NCBI RefSeq assembly: GCF_011090185.1
Contig: NZ_JAAFGS010000003.1
Coordinates: forward strand, 434,001-498,000
DNA length: 64,000 bases
Direction: 5' to 3'
From: Saccharibacillus alkalitolerans
GTDB taxonomy: Bacteria; Bacillota; Bacilli; Paenibacillales; Paenibacillaceae
Under the pieces are notes generated by a model. That model was given only the letters and a program-made list of their open reading frames with translations, ran no database searches and had not been told where the DNA came from. Below, one piece after another: positions 26,563 through 35,667 of the stretch (positions are counted from its first letter, which is position 1; each line of letters begins with the position of its first letter). The translations under genes were made by a program, and so were the position numbers.

Positions 26563-29500
26563 TTATTTGACGCGGACCGTTCCGGCGCCCAGCAGCCCTT
26601 CCATCCGGGCGAACAGCTCCGGCGAAGGCTGAATCCGGTAAGCGTCGCTCAAGGCGATCAGCTTCTGCGTATCTTCATAGAAGAGCAGCGTCGGCATCGG
26701 GCCGGGATGGCTCTGCAGCATGCCCTTGAGCGTCTCGAGCAGCTCCGGGCTGCGCCGGCCTTCCGCGATCTTGATGAATACGCGCTGCTGCGGCGCGTCC
26801 TTCCGCACGGCGGCGGGCATGCGGTCCGCGGATTCGGCCGCGGGCCGGCTCGGGCCGGCTTCTGCGGCTCCGCCGTCCGGGACGCGCGGCGGAGCCGCAG
26901 AAGCGGACGCGCTCGGGCGTCCGCCGGTCCCTCCGGGAGCGGCGCTTCGCGCTCCCGGAGAGCCGCCTTCGGCGGCCTCCGCCCCGCCGCGGGCAGAGCG
27001 GGGCGGACGGCCTTGGCCGGAGCCGCTTCCGCGCGCTTCGCCGCGGGCGACGAGGCCGCGCACGGCGTCTTCGCCGAGAGGCAGAACCGTATCGGCGAGG
27101 AGCTTAAAGCCTTCGTCCTGCTGTTGGACCTTGGCGCGCAGCGCAACCAGCGCGCCCGGCTGCACGGCCTCCTGGCTCCGCTTCCACACCTCGGGGAACA
27201 GCACGAGCTCGCAGCGCTCGATCTGGTCCTCGATCTCGGCGAAAGCCATCGCCTTGCCCTGCTTGGTCGTGATCGTCTTGAGAGCGACGACCATGCCGGC
27301 CGTCACGGCATGGCTTTCGTCGGGCGCTTCGCCGAGCTCCATCAGCTTCTGCGCGCCGGTCTCGTCCAGCAGGCGCTCGTAGTCGTCCAGCGGATGACCG
27401 GACAGGTACAGACCGAGCAGTTCGCGCTCCAGATCCAACTGCTCCGAAGCGGTATATTCGCGCACGTCGGGATATTCGATCTCCCAGTTCGGCGTCTCGA
27501 CGAAATCGAACATCTGAATCTGAAAGTCTTCGCGCTCTTTGCGCCACTTGGCCGCGGCGTCGAGCGCCTCGTCCAGCATGGCCAGCAGCTGCGCCCGATG
27601 TCCCGGCAGCGTATCGAACGCGCCCGCCTGGATCAAAGCTTCCACGACGCGCCGGTTGCACGTCTTGGGATCGACGCGGCGGCAGAAGTCGAGCAGGCTT
27701 TCGAACGGACGCTCCGCCCGTTCTTCCATAATATTGCGAATGGCGTTCGTGCCGACGTTTTTGATCGCCGCCAGACCGAAACGCAGACTGTGCACGCCGT
27801 TTTCTTCCGAAGGCGTGAACAGCATGCCGCTCTTGTTCACGTCCGGAGGCAGCACCGGAATATTCATCCGCCGGGCCTCGACGACGTACTCGGCCACCTT
27901 GCGGTGGTTGCCGGTAACGGCCGCAAGCATCGACGCCATGAACTCGACCGGATAATGAGCCTTCAGGTAGGCGGTTTGGAACGCCAGTACGCCGTAGGCC
28001 GCCGCGTGCGCGCGCGGGAATCCGTAGTCGGCGAAGCGCACGATCATGTCGTAGACCTTATTGGCGTCCTCTTCGCTGTACCGCTGCCCCAGACTGCCGC
28101 GAACGAAATGTTCGCGCTCCTGGTCCAGCGTCTCGCGCTTTTTCTTCGACACGGCCCGGCGCAGCAGATCCGCTTCGCCGAGCGAGAATCCGGCCATCGT
28201 CGAAGCGATCTGCATGATCTGCTCCTGATAAACGATGATGCCGTGCGTGTCTTCCAGAATCGGACGCAGGTCTTCGTGCGGATAATGCGCGGCGACGGCT
28301 CCGTGCTTGACCTGAATATAATTCGGGATGAATTCCATCGGACCCGGGCGGTACAGGGCCACGACCGAGATAATGTCTTCGATGACCGACGGCTTCATCT
28401 CCTTCATCACCCGGCGGATCCCCGGCGACTCCAACTGGAACACTCCCGTCGTGTCTCCGCGCCCGAGCAGCTCGTACGTGCCGGGATCGCTGTCGGACAC
28501 GCTCTTGAAGTCGACCGGCGCTCCGGAACGCTCCGCGATCCAGTTCTGGCAGCGCTCGATGATCGACAGCGTGCGCAGTCCCAGGAAGTCCATCTTGAGC
28601 AGCCCGACCGATTCCAGGCTTTCCATCGGATACTGGGTCAGCGCCGTTTTCTCCCCGCCTTCCTGCAGCGGAACGTAATCCGTCAGCGGGCCTCGGGCGA
28701 TGACGACGCCGGCGGCGTGGGTCGAGGCGTGCCGCGGCATGCCTTCGACGCGCCGGGCCGTGTCGATCAGCCGCTTCGCGTCGGGCGAAGCGTCCGCGCG
28801 TTCGCGCAGAGCGGCGTTCTGCGCGAGCGCCCGGTCGATCGTCATGCCGACCTGCACCGGAATCAGTTTGGCCGTTTTGTCGACGTCCCCGTACGGCAGC
28901 GCCAGCACGCGGCCGACGTCGCGCACGGCGGCCCGTGCGGCGAGCGTTCCGAACGTGATGATCTGCGCCACGCGGTCCGAGCCGTATTTGTCGGTAACGT
29001 AGGCGATGACCTCGTCGCGGCGTTCGTCGCTGAAGTCGATATCGATATCGGGCATCGTGATCCGCGCCGGATTGAGAAAGCGTTCGAAGAGCAGATTGTA
29101 CTTGATCGGATCGACATCCGTGATGTTCAGCGTATACGCGACCAGGCTGCCCGCCGAAGAACCCCGTCCCGGTCCCGTGACGATCCCCTGTTCGTGGGCA
29201 TAGCGGATAAAGTCCCATACGATCAAGAAATAATCGGAGAAGCCCATCGTGCCGATGACGCCCAGTTCGTACTCGAGCCGCTGATCCAGCTTGCTCCGGT
29301 ATTCCGGGTCGTTCCACTCCGGCAGGCTGCCATAGCGTCTTTCCAAGCCGCCGCGGCACAGGTCGATCAAGTATTCCTGCGGCGATCTGCCCTCCGGCAG
29401 CGGCTGGTATTCCGGCAGAATCGAACGGCCGAGCTCGATTTCCAGCTCGCACTCTTCCGCAATCTTCGCCGTATTGGCGAGCGCCCGGGGAAGATGCGGG

Positions 29501-30261
29501 AACAGCTTGGCCATCTCTTCCCCGCTTTTCAAATACAACTGGCGGGTCGGGATGCGCAGACGCTCCTCGTCCTCCATCGTTTTGCCCGTGCCGATGCAGA
29601 TCAGCACGTCCTGGATTTCGGCGTCCGGTTCGGCCAGATAGTGCGAATCGTTGGTAACGATCAGCTCCGCGCCGATTTCCTCCGCCAGTGCGATCAGCAT
29701 CGGGTTTACCTTTTTTTGCTCCGGAAGTCCGTGATCCTGCAGTTCGATATAAAAATCATCCCCGAAAATCTCTTGGTAGCGCAGCGCCGCGGCTTTCGCT
29801 TCCTCGGGACGTCCGTTCAGAAAATGCTGCGGGATTTCGCCGCCGATGCAGGCGCTGGTGCACACGATGCCCTCGCTGTGCTTCTTCAGCACCTCCCGAT
29901 CGATTCTCGGCTTGTAATGGAAGCCTTCGAGATGGCCGGCGGAGCAGATCTTCATCAGGTTGCGGTAGCCGGTCTCGTTCTTGGCCAGCAGCAGCAGATG
30001 GTAAATCGGCTGTTCTTTGCGGCTCGCTCTCTCCAGTCGGGAGCCCGAAGTGTAATAGGCTTCGAAGCCGAGAATCGGCTTAATGCCGGCGGCCCGGCAC
30101 GCTTTGTAAAACGGAATGGCGCCGTACATGACGCCGTGGTCGGTCAGCGCGAGCGACTTCATGCCGAGCTCGGCCGCGCGGCCCACCAGTTCCTTGATCC
30201 TCGCCGCTCCGTCGAGCAGGCTGTATTCGCTGTGCACATGCAGATGGACAAAATCGTTCAT
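26563..30261 (-). CDS. dnaE: DNA polymerase III subunit alpha DnaE
   Basis: The 1232-residue protein is the replicative polymerase of the DnaE type (working with PolC in Firmicutes for lagging-strand start). Order: PHP domain (LHVHSEYSLLDG, ALTDHGVMYG), polymerase palm with the three catalytic Asp in PDIDIDFSDERR, thumb/fingers (GPGRGSSAGSLVAY), tandem HhH and an OB domain (VTAGMVVALKTI...GKAMAFAEIEDQ) near residue 1000. Residues about 1070-1155 form a Gly/Ala/Pro/Ser/Arg-rich, clearly low-complexity linker, followed by an ordered tail (QRVFIKIAEGRRSPELLETL). The linker makes it longer than B. subtilis DnaE (1115). ATG with a G-rich upstream region. Confidence 0.96.
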   Translation of the reverse strand: MNDFVHLHVHSEYSLLDGAARIKELVGRAAELGMKSLALTDHGVMYGAIPFYKACRAAGIKPILGFEAYYTSGSRLERASRKEQPIYHLLLLAKNETGYRNLMKICSAGHLEGFHYKPRIDREVLKKHSEGIVCTSACIGGEIPQHFLNGRPEEAKAAALRYQEIFGDDFYIELQDHGLPEQKKVNPMLIALAEEIGAELIVTNDSHYLAEPDAEIQDVLICIGTGKTMEDEERLRIPTRQLYLKSGEEMAKLFPHLPRALANTAKIAEECELEIELGRSILPEYQPLPEGRSPQEYLIDLCRGGLERRYGSLPEWNDPEYRSKLDQRLEYELGVIGTMGFSDYFLIVWDFIRYAHEQGIVTGPGRGSSAGSLVAYTLNITDVDPIKYNLLFERFLNPARITMPDIDIDFSDERRDEVIAYVTDKYGSDRVAQIITFGTLAARAAVRDVGRVLALPYGDVDKTAKLIPVQVGMTIDRALAQNAALRERADASPDAKRLIDTARRVEGMPRHASTHAAGVVIARGPLTDYVPLQEGGEKTALTQYPMESLESVGLLKMDFLGLRTLSIIERCQNWIAERSGAPVDFKSVSDSDPGTYELLGRGDTTGVFQLESPGIRRVMKEMKPSVIEDIISVVALYRPGPMEFIPNYIQVKHGAVAAHYPHEDLRPILEDTHGIIVYQEQIMQIASTMAGFSLGEADLLRRAVSKKKRETLDQEREHFVRGSLGQRYSEEDANKVYDMIVRFADYGFPRAHAAAYGVLAFQTAYLKAHYPVEFMASMLAAVTGNHRKVAEYVVEARRMNIPVLPPDVNKSGMLFTPSEENGVHSLRFGLAAIKNVGTNAIRNIMEERAERPFESLLDFCRRVDPKTCNRRVVEALIQAGAFDTLPGHRAQLLAMLDEALDAAAKWRKEREDFQIQMFDFVETPNWEIEYPDVREYTASEQLDLERELLGLYLSGHPLDDYERLLDETGAQKLMELGEAPDESHAVTAGMVVALKTITTKQGKAMAFAEIEDQIERCELVLFPEVWKRSQEAVQPGALVALRAKVQQQDEGFKLLADTVLPLGEDAVRGLVARGEARGSGSGQGRPPRSARGGAEAAEGGSPGARSAAPGGTGGRPSASASAAPPRVPDGGAAEAGPSRPAAESADRMPAAVRKDAPQQRVFIKIAEGRRSPELLETLKGMLQSHPGPMPTLLFYEDTQKLIALSDAYRIQPSPELFARMEGLLGAGTVRVK

Positions 30262-30289
30262 GCGGACGTTCCCCCTTTTCCGTTCGTTA

Positions 30290-31624
30290 TCAGCCGTTTT
30301 CGATCGAATGCAGCGTCATGATCGCTTTGGCCACGGTCTGTTCCTCATGCGAAATGCCGATCTCCAGCCGGCAGATCCGGCGGCCGACTTCCAGTACCAG
30401 AGGCATGACGGTGACCGCGTCCTCGATCTGGACGGGACGGATAAAATACGTGCTCATATTGTCGACGACATAATCGTTGCCGCTGTGATCTTTGGCCATG
30501 CGCAGCGCGGCTTGGACCATCACCGAAGTGATGACGCCTTCCGAAATGGTGCCGAGGTCGGTCGCCATCTGCGGCGTGATAAATCCGTGAAAGAACAGCC
30601 GCCCCTCGGCGTCTCTCTCTTCCGCGAATCCGTTCCAGATCAGATGATCGAACGTTTCGCCCAGGCTGCTGTGCTCGCGCGCGTCCCGCATCGCCTGCAG
30701 CACTTCCCTTCGCGTCAGCACGCCGGTCAGCTTGCGGTTGCGGTCGACGACCGGAAGAAAATCGATGCCCTCCCACGTCATGATCTGCGCGGCCGAGGCC
30801 AGCGATGTCAGCATGCCCGCGGTAACGGGGCTGCGTACCATCGCGCGCTCGATCGTCTGGCCCGGTTCGACGCTCTCGATATCCCTGCGGCTGACGATGC
30901 CGAGCACCCGGTTCCATTCGTCGGTCACGGGAAAACTCGTAGCTCCGGTACGTTCCGAAATCCGCCAAAAATCTTCCGCCGTGCTGGTCGCTTTGAGCGA
31001 ATAGGGTTTCGGTTTGAGGCCGATCAAGTCTTCGACCAGCATGATTTTCTTCTTGATCAGACGATCGAAGATGGCCCGGTTGATCATCGAGGCGACCGTA
31101 AACGTATCGTGCCGCGAGGAGATGATCGGCAGGCCGAGGCGATCGGCGAGACTTTTGACTTCGCGGCTCGTACCGAAGCCGCCGGTAATCAGAACGCCCG
31201 CTCCGTGTTCGATCGCCAGAGAGTGCGCGTTTTCGCGGTTGCCGACGATCAACAGGCTGCCCGTATCGATGTAGCGTGCCATCGCGTCCACTTTCATCGC
31301 GCCGATGACATACTTGTTCAGCGTAATGGACAAGCCTTCGTTGCCGCCGAGTACATGGCCTTCGACGATGTCGACGACATCCGCGAAGGTCAGCTGGTCC
31401 GTGATATTTCGAGGCTTCTTCTCTACCCGGACGGTGCCGATCCGTTCCTTGGTAATCACGATGCCCAGCGTCTCGGCTTCTTTGACGGCCCGGTACGCGG
31501 TGCCTTCGCTGACGTTCATTTCTTTGGCCAGCTTACGGACGGAGATCTTCGTGCCGACTTTGAGCTGTTCGATATGCTGCAGCAGTTGTTCGTGCTTCGT
31601 CACGGTCTGTTCATGCCCTTCCAA
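30290..31624 (-). CDS. ytoI: YtoI-like regulator: HTH, DRTGG, CBS pair and hotdog domain
   Basis: The 444-residue protein has four parts in order: a GntR-like winged helix (about 10-60, VSEGTAYRAVKEAETLGIV), a DRTGG domain (about 70-185), a CBS pair (about 195-310, with the second CBS holding FLPVVDRNRKLTGVLTRRE) and a thioesterase-like hotdog domain (about 320-440). This is the architecture of B. subtilis YtoI, also found next to dnaE. CBS domains usually bind adenine nucleotides and the hotdog domain acyl-CoA, so a sensor of energy or lipid state is a fair guess, but no function is established. The start is a TTG with GAGGAG nine bases upstream. Confidence 0.9.
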   Translation of the reverse strand: MEGHEQTVTKHEQLLQHIEQLKVGTKISVRKLAKEMNVSEGTAYRAVKEAETLGIVITKERIGTVRVEKKPRNITDQLTFADVVDIVEGHVLGGNEGLSITLNKYVIGAMKVDAMARYIDTGSLLIVGNRENAHSLAIEHGAGVLITGGFGTSREVKSLADRLGLPIISSRHDTFTVASMINRAIFDRLIKKKIMLVEDLIGLKPKPYSLKATSTAEDFWRISERTGATSFPVTDEWNRVLGIVSRRDIESVEPGQTIERAMVRSPVTAGMLTSLASAAQIMTWEGIDFLPVVDRNRKLTGVLTRREVLQAMRDAREHSSLGETFDHLIWNGFAEERDAEGRLFFHGFITPQMATDLGTISEGVITSVMVQAALRMAKDHSGNDYVVDNMSTYFIRPVQIEDAVTVMPLVLEVGRRICRLEIGISHEEQTVAKAIMTLHSIENG

Positions 31625-31716
31625 CTGTTGTACTCCTCTCCAGAAATCTGTATTATGCTGTATCTATTATAACATAAATATCGGCATTGAAAATCCAAGT
31701 TCCCGTTTTGAAAAAA

Positions 31717-31755
31717 GCCAAAAAGCCCCGATTTCCCATTGGGAAACCGGAGCGG
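31717..31755 (-). terminator. Terminator after the YlbF-like gene
   Basis: On the minus strand GCTCCGGTTTCCC-AAT-GGGAAATCGGGGC then TTTTTGGCTTTTTT. A second small hairpin GGCATC/GATGCC lies just before it (31772-31788). Confidence 0.75.
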
Positions 31756-31801
31756 CGTCTGCCGGGCGGCAGAGGCATCCCAAGAGATGCCTTCCCCCAG
31801 C

Positions 31802-32146
31802 TTAGCGAGGGTCGTACATGTTGGCCAGGCTGTCGGAGATAATCTTGTTCACGTCCTGAATGATGACGCTAAGACGCTGTTCAGCCTCGAACAGACGACG
31901 GATATTCAGGTTCAAGCTGAGCACCTCGAACAATTTTTCCATCTGTTCCATCTCTTCTTGAGGCGGCACGTCTCCGCTCATGATGCGCTGTTGGATGTTC
32001 ATCTGCCGGGTACGGAAATCGTCCAGCATCCGCTTGCTTTCGGCATCGGCTTCGATCAGCTTCAAGGCGGCGGTGATATCCTGCACCTCCTGGCTGTTCT
32101 GGAGCGAGCTCGCAAGTTCGTTGGCTTTGTCGTAAATGTTGGTCAT
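31802..32146 (-). CDS. YlbF/YheA family protein
   Basis: The 114-residue all-helical protein matches the YlbF/YmcA/YheA (DUF964) family: opening IYDKANELASSLQNSQEV, then LIEADAESKRMLDDFRTRQ, and a C-terminal helix VIIQDVNKIISDSL. In B. subtilis YlbF, YmcA and YaaT form a complex with RNase Y that affects competence and sporulation; YheA is a less studied paralogue. The central MSGDVPPQEEMEQME loop is closer to YheA in my reading. It lies after the HAD gene on the same strand. Confidence 0.8.
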   Translation of the reverse strand: MTNIYDKANELASSLQNSQEVQDITAALKLIEADAESKRMLDDFRTRQMNIQQRIMSGDVPPQEEMEQMEKLFEVLSLNLNIRRLFEAEQRLSVIIQDVNKIISDSLANMYDPR

Positions 32147-32198
32147 GGTTGTGGGTTTCCCTTCTCTTCCGGTCTCCCGGGCTTATATGGCCGTTCCG

Positions 32199-32933
32199 TC
32201 AGGCGGACGGCGCATTGTCGTACAGTTCGATCAGCTGTCCGAACTTCGTGATCAGCACGTCCGCATCTTCCAATTCGTGGTTGGCTCCGAAGTCGGCATA
32301 GGCGCAGCCGATGACGCCGAGTCCGTTGCCGCGGCCCGCTTGTACGTCGGACGAACGGTCGCCGACCATCCAGGCGCTTTTGACGCCGTGATTTTTAAGC
32401 AGCATTTCCACCAGCAGCACCTTGGTCGCGGTCCGATATTCGCCCGCGCTGTACTGGGCCTCGAACAAGGATTCCAGGCCCAGTGCGGCGGATACGCCTT
32501 TGACGTAGCCTTCCAGGCCGTTGCTGGCGACGAACAGGCGCACGCCGCGGTCCTGCAGTTCCTCCAGCGTCTCCTTGACGTCCGGATACAGCAGCGCCTC
32601 GCCCTGCTTCAGCACTTCCAACTGCAGCTCGAGCAGCAGTTCGTTCGCCCGGCTGCGCACTTTTTCATCGGCATCGGGCATGACGATCTTCCAGATCTCT
32701 TCGAGCAGCATGCCGAGGCTCCCCAGGATCAGCCGTTCCGGCGGAGTCTCCCCCGCATACAAGCCTTCCGCCCGCAAAATATCGAACATTTTGCGGTAAG
32801 CCGGCAGCAGCGCCGTTTCCGTCTGAAACAGCGTGCCGTCCATATCGAAAATCATCGCTTCGGGCTTGTACAGCTTGCTTGCGCTTTGCATGTTCCAATT
32901 CATCCTCTCCGGAAAAACGGGCCGGGCGGCCAT
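32199..32933 (-). CDS. HAD superfamily hydrolase
   Basis: A 244-residue phosphatase-type HAD protein. Motif I is FDMDGTLF with the nucleophile and acid/base Asp, motif II Ser/Thr is in LFVASNGLEG, motif III Lys is in ATKVLLVEM and motif IV is MVGDRSSDVQAG. A helical cap lies between motifs I and II. The likely substrate is a small phosphomonoester. The start shown forms a TAATG overlap with the upstream CNNM gene; internal ATGs at 32903 and 32891 are also possible, and GGAGAGG lies next to the first of these. Confidence 0.85.
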   Translation of the reverse strand: MAARPVFPERMNWNMQSASKLYKPEAMIFDMDGTLFQTETALLPAYRKMFDILRAEGLYAGETPPERLILGSLGMLLEEIWKIVMPDADEKVRSRANELLLELQLEVLKQGEALLYPDVKETLEELQDRGVRLFVASNGLEGYVKGVSAALGLESLFEAQYSAGEYRTATKVLLVEMLLKNHGVKSAWMVGDRSSDVQAGRGNGLGVIGCAYADFGANHELEDADVLITKFGQLIELYDNAPSA

Positions 32934-34297
32934 TACTTTTCGCCTTGTCCGTTCTCCTCCCCGTTTTCCGCTTGTTCATCCGCCTCTTCGTGAGGCTTGT
33001 GGATATTGACGCGGGTAATGCGCAGACGTTCGGCTTCGGCGACTTCGAACGTAATGCCGCCCCATTCCACTTTCTGGCCCGGCTGCGGGTTGCCTTCAAG
33101 CTCCTTAAACATCCAACCGCCGATCGAATCGACTTCCTCGTCGTCGATGTTCGCGCCGGTCAAATCGTTAACCTCCTCGATCAGCAAACGGCCGTCAACG
33201 GAAATCAGGTCTCCGACCATTTCGATTTCCGCGCGCTCGCTCTCGAACTCGTCGTACAGATCGCCGACAATCTCCTCCAGAATCTCCTCGGCGGTCAGCA
33301 GGCCGGCGGTTCCGCCGTACTCGTCGACGACCAGCGTCAGCTGCGCGCGTTTTTGCTGCATCAGACGCAGGACATGGCTGATTTCCATCGATTCCGGCAC
33401 GTTGAGGATCGGGCGAACCAGTTTGCGCAGATTCGGTTCCGTTCCCTGAGGCCATAGCAGGATGTCGGTAATATGTACGAAACCGATGATCTGGTCTTTG
33501 TCCTCGATCGCGACCGGATAACGGGAATGCCGCGTCTCGGTAATGATCTTCAGATTCTCTTTCAGCGGAAGATTGACGTACAGGCAGTCCATGTCGGTTC
33601 GCGGCAGCATGACTTCGCGGGCAAGCATATCGGAAAAGTCGAAGATGTTGTCCATCAGTTTGACTTCTTCCAGATCGATGGCCCCGCTCTTGGCGCTCTG
33701 GTTCATCAGGATGCGGATCTCTTCCTCCGAGTGAGCCGCTTCGGCTTCGCTGGCCGGCTGCAGGCCGAACAATCTCAGGAAACCGTTCGCCGCATGGTTA
33801 AGCAGCCAGATCACCGGCAGGAATACATAGTAGAATACCAGCAGCGGCCCCGCCAACACAAGCGACGTGCCTTCCGATTTCTGGATCGCCAGCGATTTCG
33901 GCGCCAGCTCCCCGAGTACGATATGCAGGAAAGTGATGATGGCAAATCCGACCGCTACCGATATTCCGCCGATCAAAGACGGGTCGGTAAAGCCCATTTG
34001 ATACATCAGCGGTTCCACCAGCAGCTCCGAGACGGCAGGTTCGCCGAGCCACCCCAGTCCGAGCGACGTCAGCGTAATGCCCAGCTGAGTGGCGGACAGA
34101 TAAGCATCGAGCCGGTTGGCGACTTTGAGCGCGTAAGGTGCCAGGCGATTCCCTTCGCTGTTCAACTGAAGCAGCCGGGTATGCCGAACCTTAACGAGCG
34201 CAAATTCCGCGGCGACGAATACGCCGTTCAGGAAAACGAGCAGCAGCACCAAAAACAGATTGATCGCCAATGTTCCCAACTCTATTTCGTGCTCCAA
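32933..34297 (-). CDS. CNNM/CorC (hemolysin-like) membrane protein
   Basis: The 454-residue protein has an N-terminal DUF21/CNNM membrane domain with four segments (about 1-190, opening LFLVLLLVFLNGVFVAAEFALVK in part), a CBS pair (about 215-335, LPRTDMDCLYVNL and RAQLTLVVDEYGGTAGLLTAEEI in part) and a CorC_HlyC domain (about 350-430, DLISVDGRLLIEEVNDLTG). Members of this family export or adjust Mg2+ (MpfA and YhdP of Bacillus relatives) and haemolysis is a historical name only. The tail is Glu-rich. It lies 32 bases after yfkAB and couples to the HAD gene. Confidence 0.92.
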   Translation of the reverse strand: MEHEIELGTLAINLFLVLLLVFLNGVFVAAEFALVKVRHTRLLQLNSEGNRLAPYALKVANRLDAYLSATQLGITLTSLGLGWLGEPAVSELLVEPLMYQMGFTDPSLIGGISVAVGFAIITFLHIVLGELAPKSLAIQKSEGTSLVLAGPLLVFYYVFLPVIWLLNHAANGFLRLFGLQPASEAEAAHSEEEIRILMNQSAKSGAIDLEEVKLMDNIFDFSDMLAREVMLPRTDMDCLYVNLPLKENLKIITETRHSRYPVAIEDKDQIIGFVHITDILLWPQGTEPNLRKLVRPILNVPESMEISHVLRLMQQKRAQLTLVVDEYGGTAGLLTAEEILEEIVGDLYDEFESERAEIEMVGDLISVDGRLLIEEVNDLTGANIDDEEVDSIGGWMFKELEGNPQPGQKVEWGGITFEVAEAERLRITRVNIHKPHEEADEQAENGEENGQGEK

Positions 34298-34329
34298 TGA
34301 AATCTCCTCTTTTCTTCAATGCGTACCGC

Positions 34330-35505
34330 TTAACGGGACTGGCTAGAATGCGAAAATCCGCCGGAAGCTTCGTCCAAAACCGCACGGCGCGATTTAAAAT
34401 CGACGCCTTTGTAATACATGTCGGCAACCAGCAGGTTCGGCCCGCAGCAGCCTGCCGCATCGCAATGGCAGTTGACGGTCCGGTTGAGCGGATGGTTGGT
34501 CGTCCATTCTTCGAAAATCGCGTCCAGCTTGTTTTCATGCACGTTTCCGAATGCGGGAATCGCCGCAAAGTCCGTAACGAATACGTCGCCGGTAAACATA
34601 TTGACGTTGACGCGGTTGCGTCCGTCGGGATCGTTGCGCACGGTAACGTTCTTTGCGCTGTAGAGTCTGCGCAGCAGCTCGCGCTCTTCGTCGGAGCTTC
34701 CGCAGGCGAAAAACGGCAGCGTACCGAACAGCATCCACACCTTCTCGTCCCTGTGATCGAGCAGGTCGTGAATGGCCAAGCGCATCTCGTCGAGCGACAG
34801 CACGGGCAGATTGGCCGCAAAAGCCGACGGATACATCGGGTGCACCTCGTGGCGGCGGCAGCCCATTTCCAAAATGGTCTCATGCATCTGCGGGAGGTGC
34901 TTATGCGTGCGGAAGTTGATCATGGTTTCCGCGGAAATCAGCATGCCCGACCGGCTGAGGCTTTTGGCGTTGTCGATCATGCGGTTGTACATTTTTTCGG
35001 CTGCGGCGAACGGAACGGGATGTCCGCTGTTGGCGAAGCCCGTTTGATGAAAATGCTCCGGCCCCGTGTAATTGAACGAAATATGCATAACGTCCAGATA
35101 AGGCAGCAGTTTTTCGTAGCGTTCCAGATCCAGCGTCAGGTTCGAGTTGATCTGCGAACGCACGCCGCGCTCCCGCGCATAGCGGAGCAGCGGCACGATG
35201 ACGTTGTCGACCGTCTGACGGCGAAACGAAGGTTCCCCTCCCGTGATGCTGATCGTCTCCAAATGCTCGACTTCGTCCAGTCTGCGCAGCATGAGATCGA
35301 GCGGGATCATATCCGGCTCGTTCAGGACGAGCGTATCGCCTACCGCGCAGTGTTCGCAGCGCATGTTGCACAAATTCGTGACCGTCATTTCCACGCTGGT
35401 CAGGCGATGCCGTCCATGCTTGCGCAGCGAGCGAATCGGATCCCAAGGATCGTAGCTCGGTGATAGATCGCGAAGCCCGGTACCGCCGTTGTTGATTACT
35501 GTCAT
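34330..35505 (-). CDS. yfkAB: Radical SAM protein YfkAB
   Basis: The 391-residue protein matches the YfkAB family of radical SAM/CxCxxxxC proteins. The iron-sulfur motif is CNMRCEHC (CxxxCxxC), and the family-specific C-terminal Cys cluster is NCHCDAAGCCGPNLL. A glycine-rich SAM-binding segment SITGGEPSFR follows the cluster. The reaction is unknown. I chose the ATG at 35505, which has AAAGG eight bases upstream; a GTG three codons earlier touches the ribosome binding site. A strong GC hairpin (35532-35570) lies immediately in front. Confidence 0.9.
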   Translation of the reverse strand: MTVINNGGTGLRDLSPSYDPWDPIRSLRKHGRHRLTSVEMTVTNLCNMRCEHCAVGDTLVLNEPDMIPLDLMLRRLDEVEHLETISITGGEPSFRRQTVDNVIVPLLRYARERGVRSQINSNLTLDLERYEKLLPYLDVMHISFNYTGPEHFHQTGFANSGHPVPFAAAEKMYNRMIDNAKSLSRSGMLISAETMINFRTHKHLPQMHETILEMGCRRHEVHPMYPSAFAANLPVLSLDEMRLAIHDLLDHRDEKVWMLFGTLPFFACGSSDEERELLRRLYSAKNVTVRNDPDGRNRVNVNMFTGDVFVTDFAAIPAFGNVHENKLDAIFEEWTTNHPLNRTVNCHCDAAGCCGPNLLVADMYYKGVDFKSRRAVLDEASGGFSHSSQSR

Positions 35506-35531
35506 GTTGACCACCTTTATTATTCAGAACT

Positions 35532-35570
35532 CCCTCGGGCCGCCGGCGTATGCCGCGGCGGCCCGAAGGG
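35532..35570. repeat. GC-rich inverted repeat before yfkAB
   Basis: CCCTCGGGCCGCCG at 35532-35545 pairs with CGGCGGCCCGAAGGG at 35556-35570, with a ten-base loop and one mismatch. No T tract follows on the minus strand. It lies about 15 bases upstream of the yfkAB ribosome binding site and about 100 bases past the HD-GYP gene stop. Confidence 0.6.
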
Positions 35571-35667
35571 ATGACACGCTTTTCTTTTATTAACCCGTTA
35601 TCCCGAACCTGTACGCAAATCCGCTGCCCGGTTCGCGATCGGCCCCGGCTCTCGGCAATCCGGCGGA

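Noticed and set aside
26707-30321. A 1204-codon open frame antisense to dnaE
   Set aside because: It mirrors a known essential gene, has an Arg/His/Asp-rich composition typical of a frame opposite GC-rich coding DNA, and has no ribosome binding site that I can see.
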